DNA of 64,000 bases, from assembly GCF_015160875.1 (NCBI RefSeq), contig NZ_CP063374.1:5025501-5089500 (forward strand), written 5' to 3'. Shown in pieces: positions 17,183 to 25,282 of this stretch. The notes below the pieces were generated by a model, which was not told the DNA's origin, did no database searches, and saw nothing but the letters and a program-made list of their open reading frames with translations. The DNA comes from Streptomyces chromofuscus (GTDB lineage: Bacteria > Actinomycetota > Actinomycetes > Streptomycetales > Streptomycetaceae). A program made the position numbers and the translations under genes. Each line of letters opens with the position of its first letter. The stretch's first letter is position 1.

Positions 17183-17693
17183 TCACCCGTAGCCCGAGCC
17201 GGTCAGGACTCTCTGGTGGGCCTCCCGGGACGCCTCGGCCGCGGCGGCCTGCTCCGGGGTGTGGGTGTAGATCGCCGAGCGGTACTGCGTGCCCACGTCG
17301 TTGCCTTGACGGAAGCCCTGCGTCGGGTCGTGGGCCTCCCAGAACGTCTTCAGGAGACCGGCGTACGAGATCACCTTCGGGTCGTGGACCACCCGGACCG
17401 CCTCCGTGTGGCCGGTCACCCGAGCAGACCTCCTCGTACATCGGGTTCTCGGTGTGGCCGCCCTGGTAGCCGACCAGGGTCGTCCACACGCCCTCCGGGA
17501 GCCTAAGGAACGTGCGCTCGGCGCCCCAGAAGCAGCCGAGGCCGAAGTCGGCGATTTCCAGGCCCTCGGGGTAGGGGCCGAGCAGGGGGTTGCCGAGGAC
17601 GGTGTGGCGGTCGGGCACCGCGAAGGCCGGCCCGGGGCGGCCCTTCAGCGCCTGCTCGGGGGTGGGCAGGCGGGGCGTACGGCCGAACAGCAT
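17183..17693 (-). pseudogene. msrA: peptide methionine sulfoxide reductase A, broken
   Basis: The N-terminus (MLFGRTPRLPTPEQAL) and active site GCFWGAER, with the catalytic Cys, are normal. Near 17417-17424 the frame is lost: MYEEVCSG runs in one frame and TGHTEAVRVVHDP continues in another, consistent with a 2-base loss. The second segment reads well through NDVGTQYRSAIYT to SGYG and then stops at 17183, lacking the last 40 or so residues of MsrA, which include the substrate-binding and recycling cysteine region (usually GYCGLGG). An IS5-type remnant begins just beyond. So the gene has both a frameshift and a truncation, and repair of Met-S-oxide must rely on another copy, if any. Confidence 0.85.
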
Positions 17694-17790
17694 GTCTTCC
17701 CGGGCGGGCGACGGGCCCCTCCCGGTCGCCGGTCGTCCCGGGGCGGCACCTCGACAACGTCGCGGCGCCGCCCCGGATTCCGGCCGTACG

Positions 17791-18891
17791 TCAGCCGGCG
17801 GCGACGACCTGCGCCGACGCGTCGCGTATGCGGCAGTAGTACGCCGCCATCTCGGCCCCGTCGCCCTGGTAACGCCACGGCAGCGCGTTCACATGCCCGT
17901 CCACGAGTCTGAACTGCTCGACCGCCATCTCGTCCCGGTCCTGCAGCGAGAGGTAGTACGCCAGCAGGTGACGCAGCTCCGGCAGCCGCGGATGCGCCGG
18001 GTCGGCCGCGGCGGCGTCCGCCAGTCCGGCGTCCACCCGGGCCACCATCTCGGGCGTGCGGTCGACCTCGGGGTCGTTCGAGTCGTCGTGTTCGAAGTGG
18101 GCGATCAGCGGCAGCACCGTCAGCAGGCTGCCCAGCGGCGCCTTCGCCGCCGCCCGCTCGGCGAACTCCGTGGCCAGCCGCTTGGAGCCGCGCCACTTCT
18201 CGCACCAGTACTGGAGCGCCGAGAAGTGGGCCTCGTAGTGGTGCGGGGCCCGGGCCGTGATCTCCGCCCACAGCTTGTCCATCTCGGAGTGCGGATAGCC
18301 GAGGCCGAGCGCGACCCAGATCTCCGTCAGGTACGGCGTGGGGTCGTCGGGGTTGAGCGCCGCTGCCCGGCCGATGTCCTCGCGGGCCCGCTGCAGCGTC
18401 CGGTGGAAGCCCGCGAACTGTTCCTGCGTCGTGTACTGGGCCCGCTTGCCGCCGCGTATGTCCCAGGCCAGGATGACCGTGCTGCGGGCCCGGACCACGG
18501 CCGCGTCCGGGTCGTCGCGACGGTCGGCCTCCCACGCGAGCAGCCACTCGTCGTCCTCGGCCGCGATGTCGCCCAGCAGGTACGCGGCCGCGGACCGGCG
18601 GTCCCAGTCCCGCCCGACGCCGCTCATCAGCTCGGCCGCCGCCTTCCAGTCCCCACCCCGCACGGCGCCCAGCGCCGCCTCCCAGCCGGCGGGCAGCGGA
18701 CCGGCGTACTCGGTGTTCTGCCGGCCGGCGGGCAGCAGGCCGAGCTTCCGGGCCGCCTCGGAACCGGCCTCGTCGTCGCCGTCGGAGGAGCTGGTGGAGA
18801 AGAACTCCTTGAGGAACACCCCGGCCAGCCACACGACGAAGATCAGCGTGGGCACGGCCAGGATGCCCAGGATCCACAGCACTACGGTCAT
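17791..18891 (-). CDS. membrane-anchored protein with YWCEKW motif, paralogue A
   Basis: 366 residues. One N-terminal helix (about 4-26) followed by an all-helical soluble region that looks like degenerate TPR repeats. It is clearly paralogous to the protein at 20888-22006: both have AP-H---H--AL-YWCEKW-GS--LAT-FAE-AA--AP-GSLL and, near the end, a DGHV-ALPW segment. I do not recognise an enzyme; it may belong to the DUF4034-like group, which was not verified. Its ATG overlaps the stop of the M48 protease gene (ATGA at 18888-18891), so the two are translationally coupled and probably act together at the membrane. Confidence 0.85.
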   Translation of the reverse strand: MTVVLWILGILAVPTLIFVVWLAGVFLKEFFSTSSSDGDDEAGSEAARKLGLLPAGRQNTEYAGPLPAGWEAALGAVRGGDWKAAAELMSGVGRDWDRRSAAAYLLGDIAAEDDEWLLAWEADRRDDPDAAVVRARSTVILAWDIRGGKRAQYTTQEQFAGFHRTLQRAREDIGRAAALNPDDPTPYLTEIWVALGLGYPHSEMDKLWAEITARAPHHYEAHFSALQYWCEKWRGSKRLATEFAERAAAKAPLGSLLTVLPLIAHFEHDDSNDPEVDRTPEMVARVDAGLADAAAADPAHPRLPELRHLLAYYLSLQDRDEMAVEQFRLVDGHVNALPWRYQGDGAEMAAYYCRIRDASAQVVAAG

Positions 18892-20555
18892 CGGGAGCTG
18901 TCCGTCTCTCGGTCGGCGGGGTCGTGCGGGGCGGAGGGCAGCAGGGCGCGCAGCGGGCCGGTGTCCGGGTGGTCGGCGAGCGCGGAGTCCACCGCGGGGC
19001 CGATCGCGGCGCCCAGGGCGGTGTCGGGTTCCGCCGCCGGTTCCCCGGGGGCGGGCAGCAGCCGCGCGGCCGCCGGCTGCTCCCAGGAGAACTCCCAGCG
19101 CACCCGCGCGCGTGCGCTGAACTCGGCCAGCACCATGCTCTGCAGCGACTCGCACAGGGTGGGACGGACGAACTCGCGGAAGGCGCGCCCCTTGGCGGCA
19201 GCCGCCTCGTCGGACAGCGGCAGCCGCCGCGCCAGCTGCCAGAGTTGGCCGTCGTCGATCAGGTCGAGCAGCGCGGGCAGGGTGGGGCGGGCCTTGGTGT
19301 AGAGGGCCAGGGCCCGGTGCAGCGGGGTGTTGAGGGTGGCGAGCTGTCCGCCCATGGAACCGTCGAGCAGCTCCTGCCAGTCGCCCGTACGACGGAACCG
19401 CCGCACGTCCTCCGCCAGGACCGCGTCCTCCAGGGCCGCCAGGGTTCGCTCCGGGTCGGACAGCAGGCCGAGGGCGGCGCCCTTGCCCTCGTCCGTGCGG
19501 CCGTCGGCGGGCAGCGCCTCGACGCGCTGGACCCGCTCGGCGATCGGCGGGTGCGAGTCGTACGGGGAGACCTGCTCGGCCGGCAGGTCGGTGCGCAGGC
19601 CGGCCAGCTCGAGCTGGCGGGCGGTCAGCATCCGGCCGAAGCCGCCGAACACCTCACCGCGCGGCGGCAGCAGCTCCGCCTCCGCGCCCAGCGTGGCGTA
19701 GCTGCGCATGTAGAACCCGAACGCGGCGTCCAGTACGGGGATCTCGCGCAGTGCCGAAGCGGTGGCGTCACGGCCCGCGATCCGGGCCGCCGCGGCGTCG
19801 GCGGCGTACTCCTGGCGGCGGGCGCCGGCCAGCGTGGCACGGAAGTACAGCTTCGCGTAGGCGACGTAGACCCGGGCCATGGCGCGGTAGGTGATGCCCG
19901 CGTGCCGGGTGTCGACCTCTGTCGTCTTCTTGCCCTTGGCCGCCGCCTTGGCGTTCTTCTTCTCCTGCCGGGCCTTCTCGCGATCCGCGGTCTTCCCGGC
20001 GCGCTCCTCGAAGTGCCCGATGGTGTGCAGGATCTGGGCGCGGCCGCGCACGGTGAGGGCGGCGAGGCGGGTGTCGGCGTTGGAGTAGTGCCCCAGCTCG
20101 TGGGCGAGGACCGCCCTGAGCTGGGCCTCGGTCAGGCCCTGGAGGAGGGGTACGCCGAGGTAGAGGCGACGCGGGCCCGGCAGCAGGCCGAGCAGGCGAG
20201 CGTCCTCGGTGACGGCCGCGTTGACGTCGGCGGTCAGCACGATGCGGGACGGGGCGCGGGTGCCGACGTGGTCGGCCAGCTCCCGCACGGTGCGCCACAG
20301 TGCGGGCTCGTCGGCCTCCGTGACGGGCAGACCGGCGATCTCCTCGCCCTTCGGCGTCCGCAGCATGAACAGTCCGCGGACCAGCGGGATCGCCAGGAGC
20401 ACGGAGACGAGGTACAGCTTCGCCGCGAGGCCGGACGGCGCGTGCAGGTACAGCAGGTAGTCGACGCCGGCGAGGGCCGCCAGCAGCAGGATGCCGAGCA
20501 GATAGAAGCCGGCGAGCAGCAGGAGAGCGCGCAGCGCGCGCAGGGTCGCGCCCAT
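18888..20555 (-). CDS. M48-family membrane metalloprotease
   Basis: 555 residues. Two N-terminal helices (about 9-32 and 43-65) are followed by a cytosolic or extracytoplasmic HtpX/Ste24-like domain with HELGH at 152-156 (zinc ligands and catalytic Glu) and a later EYAADAAAARIAG Glu ligand. A highly charged Lys/Glu segment (about 185-215) interrupts the domain, and a C-terminal half of some 230 residues has no known match. HtpX-type proteases degrade damaged membrane proteins. A GGGGGAA site precedes ATG 20555. It sits between two genes for paralogous YWCEKW proteins and overlaps the downstream one by four bases. Confidence 0.92.
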   Translation of the reverse strand: MGATLRALRALLLLAGFYLLGILLLAALAGVDYLLYLHAPSGLAAKLYLVSVLLAIPLVRGLFMLRTPKGEEIAGLPVTEADEPALWRTVRELADHVGTRAPSRIVLTADVNAAVTEDARLLGLLPGPRRLYLGVPLLQGLTEAQLRAVLAHELGHYSNADTRLAALTVRGRAQILHTIGHFEERAGKTADREKARQEKKNAKAAAKGKKTTEVDTRHAGITYRAMARVYVAYAKLYFRATLAGARRQEYAADAAAARIAGRDATASALREIPVLDAAFGFYMRSYATLGAEAELLPPRGEVFGGFGRMLTARQLELAGLRTDLPAEQVSPYDSHPPIAERVQRVEALPADGRTDEGKGAALGLLSDPERTLAALEDAVLAEDVRRFRRTGDWQELLDGSMGGQLATLNTPLHRALALYTKARPTLPALLDLIDDGQLWQLARRLPLSDEAAAAKGRAFREFVRPTLCESLQSMVLAEFSARARVRWEFSWEQPAAARLLPAPGEPAAEPDTALGAAIGPAVDSALADHPDTGPLRALLPSAPHDPADRETDSSR

Positions 20556-20887
20556 CGGGCAGGTTCCCCCCACGGGATGTGCGGTGATGGCAACGGAGTG
20601 CCGTGACAACGGTGACGCGGGTGATCGCGGCGGGCCCGAGGTGGGTGCACGGCCCGTCATGATCAGTTGTGGGGGGAAGCGGAGTATCGCCTACCGGTGG
20701 GTTGACGTGCAAGACGTGTCCATGGCAGGCCGATGGGCGGGAACGCGCTCGGCCGGCCTCCGGTCCGACAGCGACACCGGCCGCACTCGCGCTCGTCGTG
20801 GCCGCCGCCGAGGCCGGCGCCGCGTTGGCAGCCGACCGCGTCGAGCCGCGCCCGTCCGCTGTCGTCCCGCCTTGGGCGTCCGCGTCC
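20556..20887. other. 332-bp intergenic region
   Basis: No convincing coding region. It holds the leader and likely promoter of the M48 gene on the minus strand and the 3' flank of paralogue B. The frames open here on the plus strand have no ribosome site and lack codon bias. Confidence 0.5.
20683..20712 (-). promoter_or_regulatory. candidate promoter of the M48/YWCEKW operon
   Basis: On the minus strand TTGCAC (20712-20707), an 18-base spacer and GATACT (20688-20683) form a fair vegetative promoter about 130 bases before ATG 20555. Prediction from consensus only. Confidence 0.35.
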
Positions 20888-22006
20888 TCAGCGCAGCAGG
20901 GTCGCCGGGCTGCCGCCGTTCGCCTCGTATCCCGCCACCGCGAGCGCCCGGTAGACCGCGAACTCCGCGGCCGGGTCCGGGGACAGCGTCCAGGGCAGGG
21001 CCCCCACGTGGCCGTCGATGTGTATCAGCTGGCTCATGGCCTCCGCCCAGCGCTCCGAGCGGACCAGGAAGAACACCAGCAGATGACGCACATGCGCCAG
21101 CATCGGGTCGTCGGCGCGGGCCGAGTGAACCGCGTGGAGGGCGCCGTGGACCGCCTTGGTCACGACCTCGCTCTGGTAGAAGCCGGCGACCAGGTTGACC
21201 TCGGGGAGATGCTCGAACACCGCGAACAGCGGCATCGCCGCGAGCAGCGAACCCCGCGGCGCGCGGGCCGCCGCGGCCTCCGCGAACTGGGTCGCCAGTT
21301 CGCGCGAGCCGTGCCACTTCTCGCACCAGTAGTGCAGCGCCGCCAGGTGCGCGCCCATGTGGTTCGGCGCGCGGTCCAGAATCTTCAGCCACAGCTGCTC
21401 GAACTCCGCGCGCGGGTAGGCCAGGCCGCGGGCCACCGACAGCTCGATGATGTACGGAACGGGGTCACCGGGGGCGAGCAGCGCCGCCTCGCCGCACGCC
21501 GCCTTCGCCTCCTCCATGATGATCCGGAACTCGTCCGTGCCCGGCGTCGCCGTCCGCCACGCCTGCTGCACCAGGAACTCGGCGTGCACCGCCGCGCCGC
21601 CCGCGTCCTTGGGTGCCTGAGCCCGCCACACGCGCAGCCACTGGCCGCCCGGCGTCTCGCTGACGCCGCCCGGCCGCTGCAGCAGCTCCAGCGCCGCGGC
21701 ACCGGCGAAGGCCTGCACACGCTGCCAGCGCCGCTCGCCCTCCGCCTCCGTACCCGCGAGGAGCTGCGCGGCGGCCCGGTGGTCCTGCGTGCGCTGCACC
21801 AGGTCCAGGACGTCCACCAGGTCCTGGTCGGGGCCGGGCATGCGGACGTCCAGCTCCTCCTGCCGTACGAAGCCGTAGTTCGCGGGGTCCGCCGCGTCCG
21901 GGTGGCCCGGTGTGACCAGCTCTATCCCCCTGCGCCTGCGCATCACCAGCGGACTCAACGCGAAGCCGATCAGGAGCAGGGCGAACAGGACCCAGAGAAT
22001 TTCCAT
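20888..22006 (-). CDS. membrane-anchored protein with YWCEKW motif, paralogue B
   Basis: 372 residues. An N-terminal helix (about 2-22) with a basic stop (MRRRR) is followed by a helical repeat domain. The central block HYWCEKWHGSRELATQFAE and the end block DGHVGALPW mirror paralogue A at 17791-18891, while the N-terminal 120 residues differ. No catalytic motif is visible. It lies upstream of the M48 protease gene in the same direction, 332 bp away, so it may be transcribed separately. The repeated arrangement suggests both proteins are partners or adaptors of the protease; this is inference. Confidence 0.84.
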   Translation of the reverse strand: MEILWVLFALLLIGFALSPLVMRRRRGIELVTPGHPDAADPANYGFVRQEELDVRMPGPDQDLVDVLDLVQRTQDHRAAAQLLAGTEAEGERRWQRVQAFAGAAALELLQRPGGVSETPGGQWLRVWRAQAPKDAGGAAVHAEFLVQQAWRTATPGTDEFRIIMEEAKAACGEAALLAPGDPVPYIIELSVARGLAYPRAEFEQLWLKILDRAPNHMGAHLAALHYWCEKWHGSRELATQFAEAAAARAPRGSLLAAMPLFAVFEHLPEVNLVAGFYQSEVVTKAVHGALHAVHSARADDPMLAHVRHLLVFFLVRSERWAEAMSQLIHIDGHVGALPWTLSPDPAAEFAVYRALAVAGYEANGGSPATLLR

Positions 22007-22205
22007 GCCTCAAGCGAACCAGACGCCGCCGACAATTGGCCAACCCCCTCCGCCGGGCCTGTGGACAACGTCGACGTGCGGTGCGCGCCGCGCCCCGCGG
22101 GGCCGCCGGGAACCGGCCCCGGCCGGACACCGGCGACCCGCGGATTGCGGACATACCCCGCCGCGCCCTGCGGTACAGCCGGTGCAGCGCTTACGCTCGG
22201 TTCCC

Positions 22206-23381
22206 ATGAGCGACAGGCACATCAGTCAGCACTTCGAGACGCTCGCCATCCACGCGGGCAACACGGCCGACCCCCTCACCGGCGCGGTCGTCCCGCCGAT
22301 CTACCAGGTGTCCACCTACAAGCAGGACGGGGTAGGCGGTCTGCGCGGCGGCTACGAGTACAGCCGCAGCGCCAACCCGACCAGGACCGCCCTGGAGGAG
22401 AACCTCGCCGCCCTGGAGGGCGGCCGTCGCGGCCTCGCGTTCGCGTCCGGACTGGCGGCCGAGGACTGCCTGTTGCGCACGCTGCTCAGCCCCGGCGACC
22501 ACGTGGTCATCCCCAACGACGCGTACGGCGGCACGTTCCGGCTGTTCGCGAAGGTGGTCGCCCGGTGGGGCGTGGAGTGGTCGGTCGCCGACACCGCCGA
22601 CCCCGCCGCCGTACGGGCCGCCATCACGCCGAAGACCAAGGTCGTATGGGTGGAGACCCCCTCCAACCCGCTGCTCGGCATCACCGACATCGCCGCCGTC
22701 GCCCAGGTCGCCCGGGACGCCGGCGCCCGGCTCGTCGTGGACAACACCTTCGCGACGCCCTACCTTCAGCAGCCGCTGTCGCTCGGCGCGGACGTCGTGG
22801 TCCACTCCCTGACCAAGTACATGGGCGGCCACTCGGACGTCGTGGGCGGCGCGCTGATCGTCGGCGACGCGGAACTCGGCGAGGAGCTGGCGTTCCACCA
22901 GAACGCGATGGGCGCGGTCGCCGGGCCCTTCGACTCCTGGCTGGTGCTGCGCGGCACCAAGACCCTCTCCGTGCGCATGGACCGGCACAGCGAGAACGCG
23001 GGCAAGATCGCCGACATGCTCACCCGCCACGCGCGCGTGACGCGTGTGCTCTACCCGGGACTGCCGGACCACCTTGGTCACGAGGTCGCCGCCAAGCAGA
23101 TGCGCGCGTTCGGCGGCATGATCTCCTTCCGGGTCGAGGGCGGCGAGGAAGCGGCCGTCGAGGTCTGCAACCGCGCCCGGGTGTTCACCCTCGGTGAGTC
23201 GCTCGGCGGCGTCGAGTCGTTGATCGAGCACCCCGGCCGGATGACGCACGCCTCCGCGGCCGGCTCGGCGCTCGAGGTCCCCGGTGACCTGGTGCGCCTG
23301 TCCGTCGGCATCGAGAACGCCGACGACCTGCTGGAGGACCTCCAGCAGGCGCTGGGCCAGCGGGCGGCTACCAGCCGGTGA
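22206..23381 (+). CDS. metB: cystathionine gamma-synthase/lyase, PLP-dependent
   Basis: 391 residues of the Cys/Met metabolism PLP family. The N-terminus has the typical TLAIHAGN and YEYSRSANPTR, and the PLP lysine is K204 in HSLTKYMGGHSDVVGG. It should make cystathionine from an O-acylhomoserine and cysteine, or cleave cystathionine; the two activities are hard to tell apart by sequence and Streptomyces enzymes are often bifunctional. ATG 22206 follows TACGCT (22192-22197) by eight bases with no ribosome site, so the mRNA may be leaderless. Its 3' end overlaps the convergent small membrane protein gene by 14 bp. Confidence 0.93.
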   Translation: MSDRHISQHFETLAIHAGNTADPLTGAVVPPIYQVSTYKQDGVGGLRGGYEYSRSANPTRTALEENLAALEGGRRGLAFASGLAAEDCLLRTLLSPGDHVVIPNDAYGGTFRLFAKVVARWGVEWSVADTADPAAVRAAITPKTKVVWVETPSNPLLGITDIAAVAQVARDAGARLVVDNTFATPYLQQPLSLGADVVVHSLTKYMGGHSDVVGGALIVGDAELGEELAFHQNAMGAVAGPFDSWLVLRGTKTLSVRMDRHSENAGKIADMLTRHARVTRVLYPGLPDHLGHEVAAKQMRAFGGMISFRVEGGEEAAVEVCNRARVFTLGESLGGVESLIEHPGRMTHASAAGSALEVPGDLVRLSVGIENADDLLEDLQQALGQRAATSR

Positions 23382-23616
23382 GCGGTGGGGTCGTCTCCGA
23401 CGGCGGCTCCACCCAGGGGCGCACGGTCAGGGCCCACACGGCGAACGCCACGGCCGCCGTGCACAGCAGCAGCCAGCCCAGACGCAGGGCGAGCGCCCTG
23501 CGCCGCAGCAGGCGCTCGCCGAGGCGTACGGCGTCGGCGCACAGGTCCGGCGGCACCTGGGGCGGCGTCCGCTCCATGATCCGCCGGGCGGCGGCCTCCC
23601 GCTCGGCCCGGCTCAC
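23368..23616 (-). CDS. small single-pass membrane protein
   Basis: 82 residues. The N-terminal 40 residues are charged and helical (MSRAEREAAARRIMERTPP), followed by an Arg-rich segment, one membrane helix (about 43-65) and a short Pro-rich outer tail. It is encoded 13 bp downstream of a SigE-type sigma factor gene on the same strand, the position expected of an anti-sigma factor, but it lacks a zinc-finger HxxxCxxC motif, so that role is only a suggestion. GTG 23616 is chosen. The stop lies within the convergent metB 3' end. Confidence 0.7.
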   Translation of the reverse strand: MSRAEREAAARRIMERTPPQVPPDLCADAVRLGERLLRRRALALRLGWLLLCTAAVAFAVWALTVRPWVEPPSETTPPLTGW

Positions 23617-23629
23617 CGCGAGCGCCCGC

Positions 23630-24133
23630 TCATGATGCCGCCGCTTTCGCGCCCGTCACCGCGGGCGTGGCCGGCCGGGGCGGGTGCAGCAGGGTCGCCG
23701 TGGCCCGGTCGCACAGGGCGTGGACGCGCTCAGTGGGCAGTCCGAGCAGCGCCGCCGTCTGTTCTTCGGCGACCCCTTCGTACAGCCGGAGGACCACGAT
23801 CAGGCGCTCCTGGGGAACGAGGTCGGCGAGCGGGCTGCCGGGATGCGGGCGGGCCCGGCCGAGGGCGCCGTACTGGTGCCAGGCGCGGTGGGCGAAGCGG
23901 GTGGCGAGGTACGCGCGCGTGCGGACGTAGGGATCCTCGCCGCGCAGCCGGTCCCACGAGGCGTACGTGTGGGCCAGGGCCCGCGTCAGCAGGTGCCGCG
24001 CGCGCGGGTTGGCGTTCGGTGCCTCGGCGGTGAGCAGTGTGGCGGTGTGCAGCAGACGTCCCGCCGCGCCGGCGACGAACGCCGCGAACTCCCGGTCCCG
24101 TCGGGCGCCGTGGGACGCTTGCCGTTCTCGCAC
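23630..24133 (-). CDS. SigE-type ECF RNA polymerase sigma factor
   Basis: 167 residues, the usual ECF size. Region 2 (about 10-80) is weakly conserved (FAAFVAGAAGRLL ... ASWDRLRGEDPYVRTRAYLATR) and region 4 (about 100-150) has a clear helix-turn-helix: LVPQERLIVVLRLYEGV and EEQTAALLGLPTERVHAL. It should direct RNA polymerase to a small set of promoters. The start is GTG 24133, with GGGGGGAGG just upstream. The poor region 2 and the Ala/Pro-rich C-terminal tail set it apart from typical SigE-like proteins. Partner candidate: the small membrane protein immediately downstream. Confidence 0.8.
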   Translation of the reverse strand: MRERQASHGARRDREFAAFVAGAAGRLLHTATLLTAEAPNANPRARHLLTRALAHTYASWDRLRGEDPYVRTRAYLATRFAHRAWHQYGALGRARPHPGSPLADLVPQERLIVVLRLYEGVAEEQTAALLGLPTERVHALCDRATATLLHPPRPATPAVTGAKAAAS

Positions 24134-24614
24134 CGCGCCTCCCCCCTGAGGCCGACCTGAGGAAACGGATCCCGCGCCGCCGCGCCGCATCCGGTTCACC
24201 GGCTGCCATCCCGCGTACGACGACCACGAGGACCCGGTCTCATATGAGGGTAGGCGCGCGCTTTCGGTCAAGAGCCGCGCACGGTGGGAATCGCCCGTTG
24301 CCGGGGCCCGCGTGGCGGGGGAGGGACAGGCGGCCAGGGGCACGCCACGCGGATGTCACGCCACTCAGGTCATGCCGGTCCGAGGTCGGGCCGGTCAAGG
24401 GTCACGCCGGTCCGAGGTCCGGGCAGGCGGCTCGAAGGTCCCCCGGTCCTGCGGTCGGCCGGTCATGGAGGCAAGTCGTCAGCCAGGCATGATCACGCCA
24501 CCGTACGAGACCCCGGCCCCGTCCCCGGCTTCCTCCCCGGGCCCCGGCCCCGGGCGCCCCGCGCGCGTGCCCGCACCCGACGCGGCACCCCCCGGTACGA
24601 GGAAGCCGGTGATC
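24134..24614. other. 481-bp intergenic region with short direct repeats
   Basis: No gene recognised. It contains a duplicated block GTCAYGCCGGTCCGAGGTC at 24369 and 24401 (32 bases apart) and further GGTC-rich variants up to about 24470. It includes the promoter region of the minus-strand sigma factor gene and the 3' flank of the MarR gene. Confidence 0.5.
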
Positions 24615-25139
24615 TCAGGAAGCCGGCGGGGCTTCCGCCACCGGCACCCCCTGGGCCGTCATCCGGGCCGAGAGGGCGTGATTGAAGCGGGTGAGGAGCG
24701 TGCAGAAGGCCTCGCGCTCCTCCGGCGCCCAGTCGTGTGTCAGCTCGGCCATCAGCTGACGCCTCGACGAGCGCACCTCCTCCAGCCGCGCCGACCCGCG
24801 CGGGGACAGCTGAAGCACCACGGCGCGCCCGTCCTCGGGGTGCGAGGTCCGCTTGACCAGGCCCGTGTCGACCAGCGGAGCCACCTGCCGGGTGACCGTC
24901 GACGAGTCGATGCCCATGCTCGCGGCGAGCGCCTTGACGCCCATCGGCCCTTCCTTGTCGAGCCGGTTGAGCAGCAGGTACGCGGCGCGGTCCATGGAGT
25001 TGCGCACCTGACCGACCCCGCCGAGCCGGGTCTGTTCGGCACGCCGGGCGAACACCGCCACCTCGTGCTGCAGCGCGTCGAGAAGGCCGGGGTCACCGAC
25101 GGTCGTCATGTCCATCGACATTTCAGGTGTTGTGGGCAT
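24615..25139 (-). CDS. MarR-family transcriptional regulator
   Basis: 174 residues. Winged helix: MDRAAYLLLNRL, GPMGVKALAASMGIDSSTVTRQVAPLV and the wing KRTSHPEDGRAVVLQLSPRG are typical; the C-terminal helices (about 120-165) form the dimer interface. It is divergent from the threonine dehydratase gene across 143 bp. A weak GTTG-N4-CAAC site (25236-25247) lies in that gap and could be its operator. The effector is unknown. ATG 25139 is chosen; there are internal ATGs and no strong ribosome site. Confidence 0.9.
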   Translation of the reverse strand: MPTTPEMSMDMTTVGDPGLLDALQHEVAVFARRAEQTRLGGVGQVRNSMDRAAYLLLNRLDKEGPMGVKALAASMGIDSSTVTRQVAPLVDTGLVKRTSHPEDGRAVVLQLSPRGSARLEEVRSSRRQLMAELTHDWAPEEREAFCTLLTRFNHALSARMTAQGVPVAEAPPAS

Positions 25140-25282
25140 GGCCGGGGGCTCACTTCATGCTGGGTGCTGGGTTGGGGGACAGGGTACGCGGAGGAAAGGC
25201 AGGCCGTACCGGGGCTGAGGAAACCGGTCTCGGACGTTGGTCACAACCGCTGTGGCGGCGTGTGAACTGCGAGACTTGAGTC

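Noticed and set aside
20584..21198. Plus-strand open frame over the M48 promoter region
   Set aside because: Arg/Gly/Pro shadow composition, runs antisense into paralogue B, and has no ribosome site.
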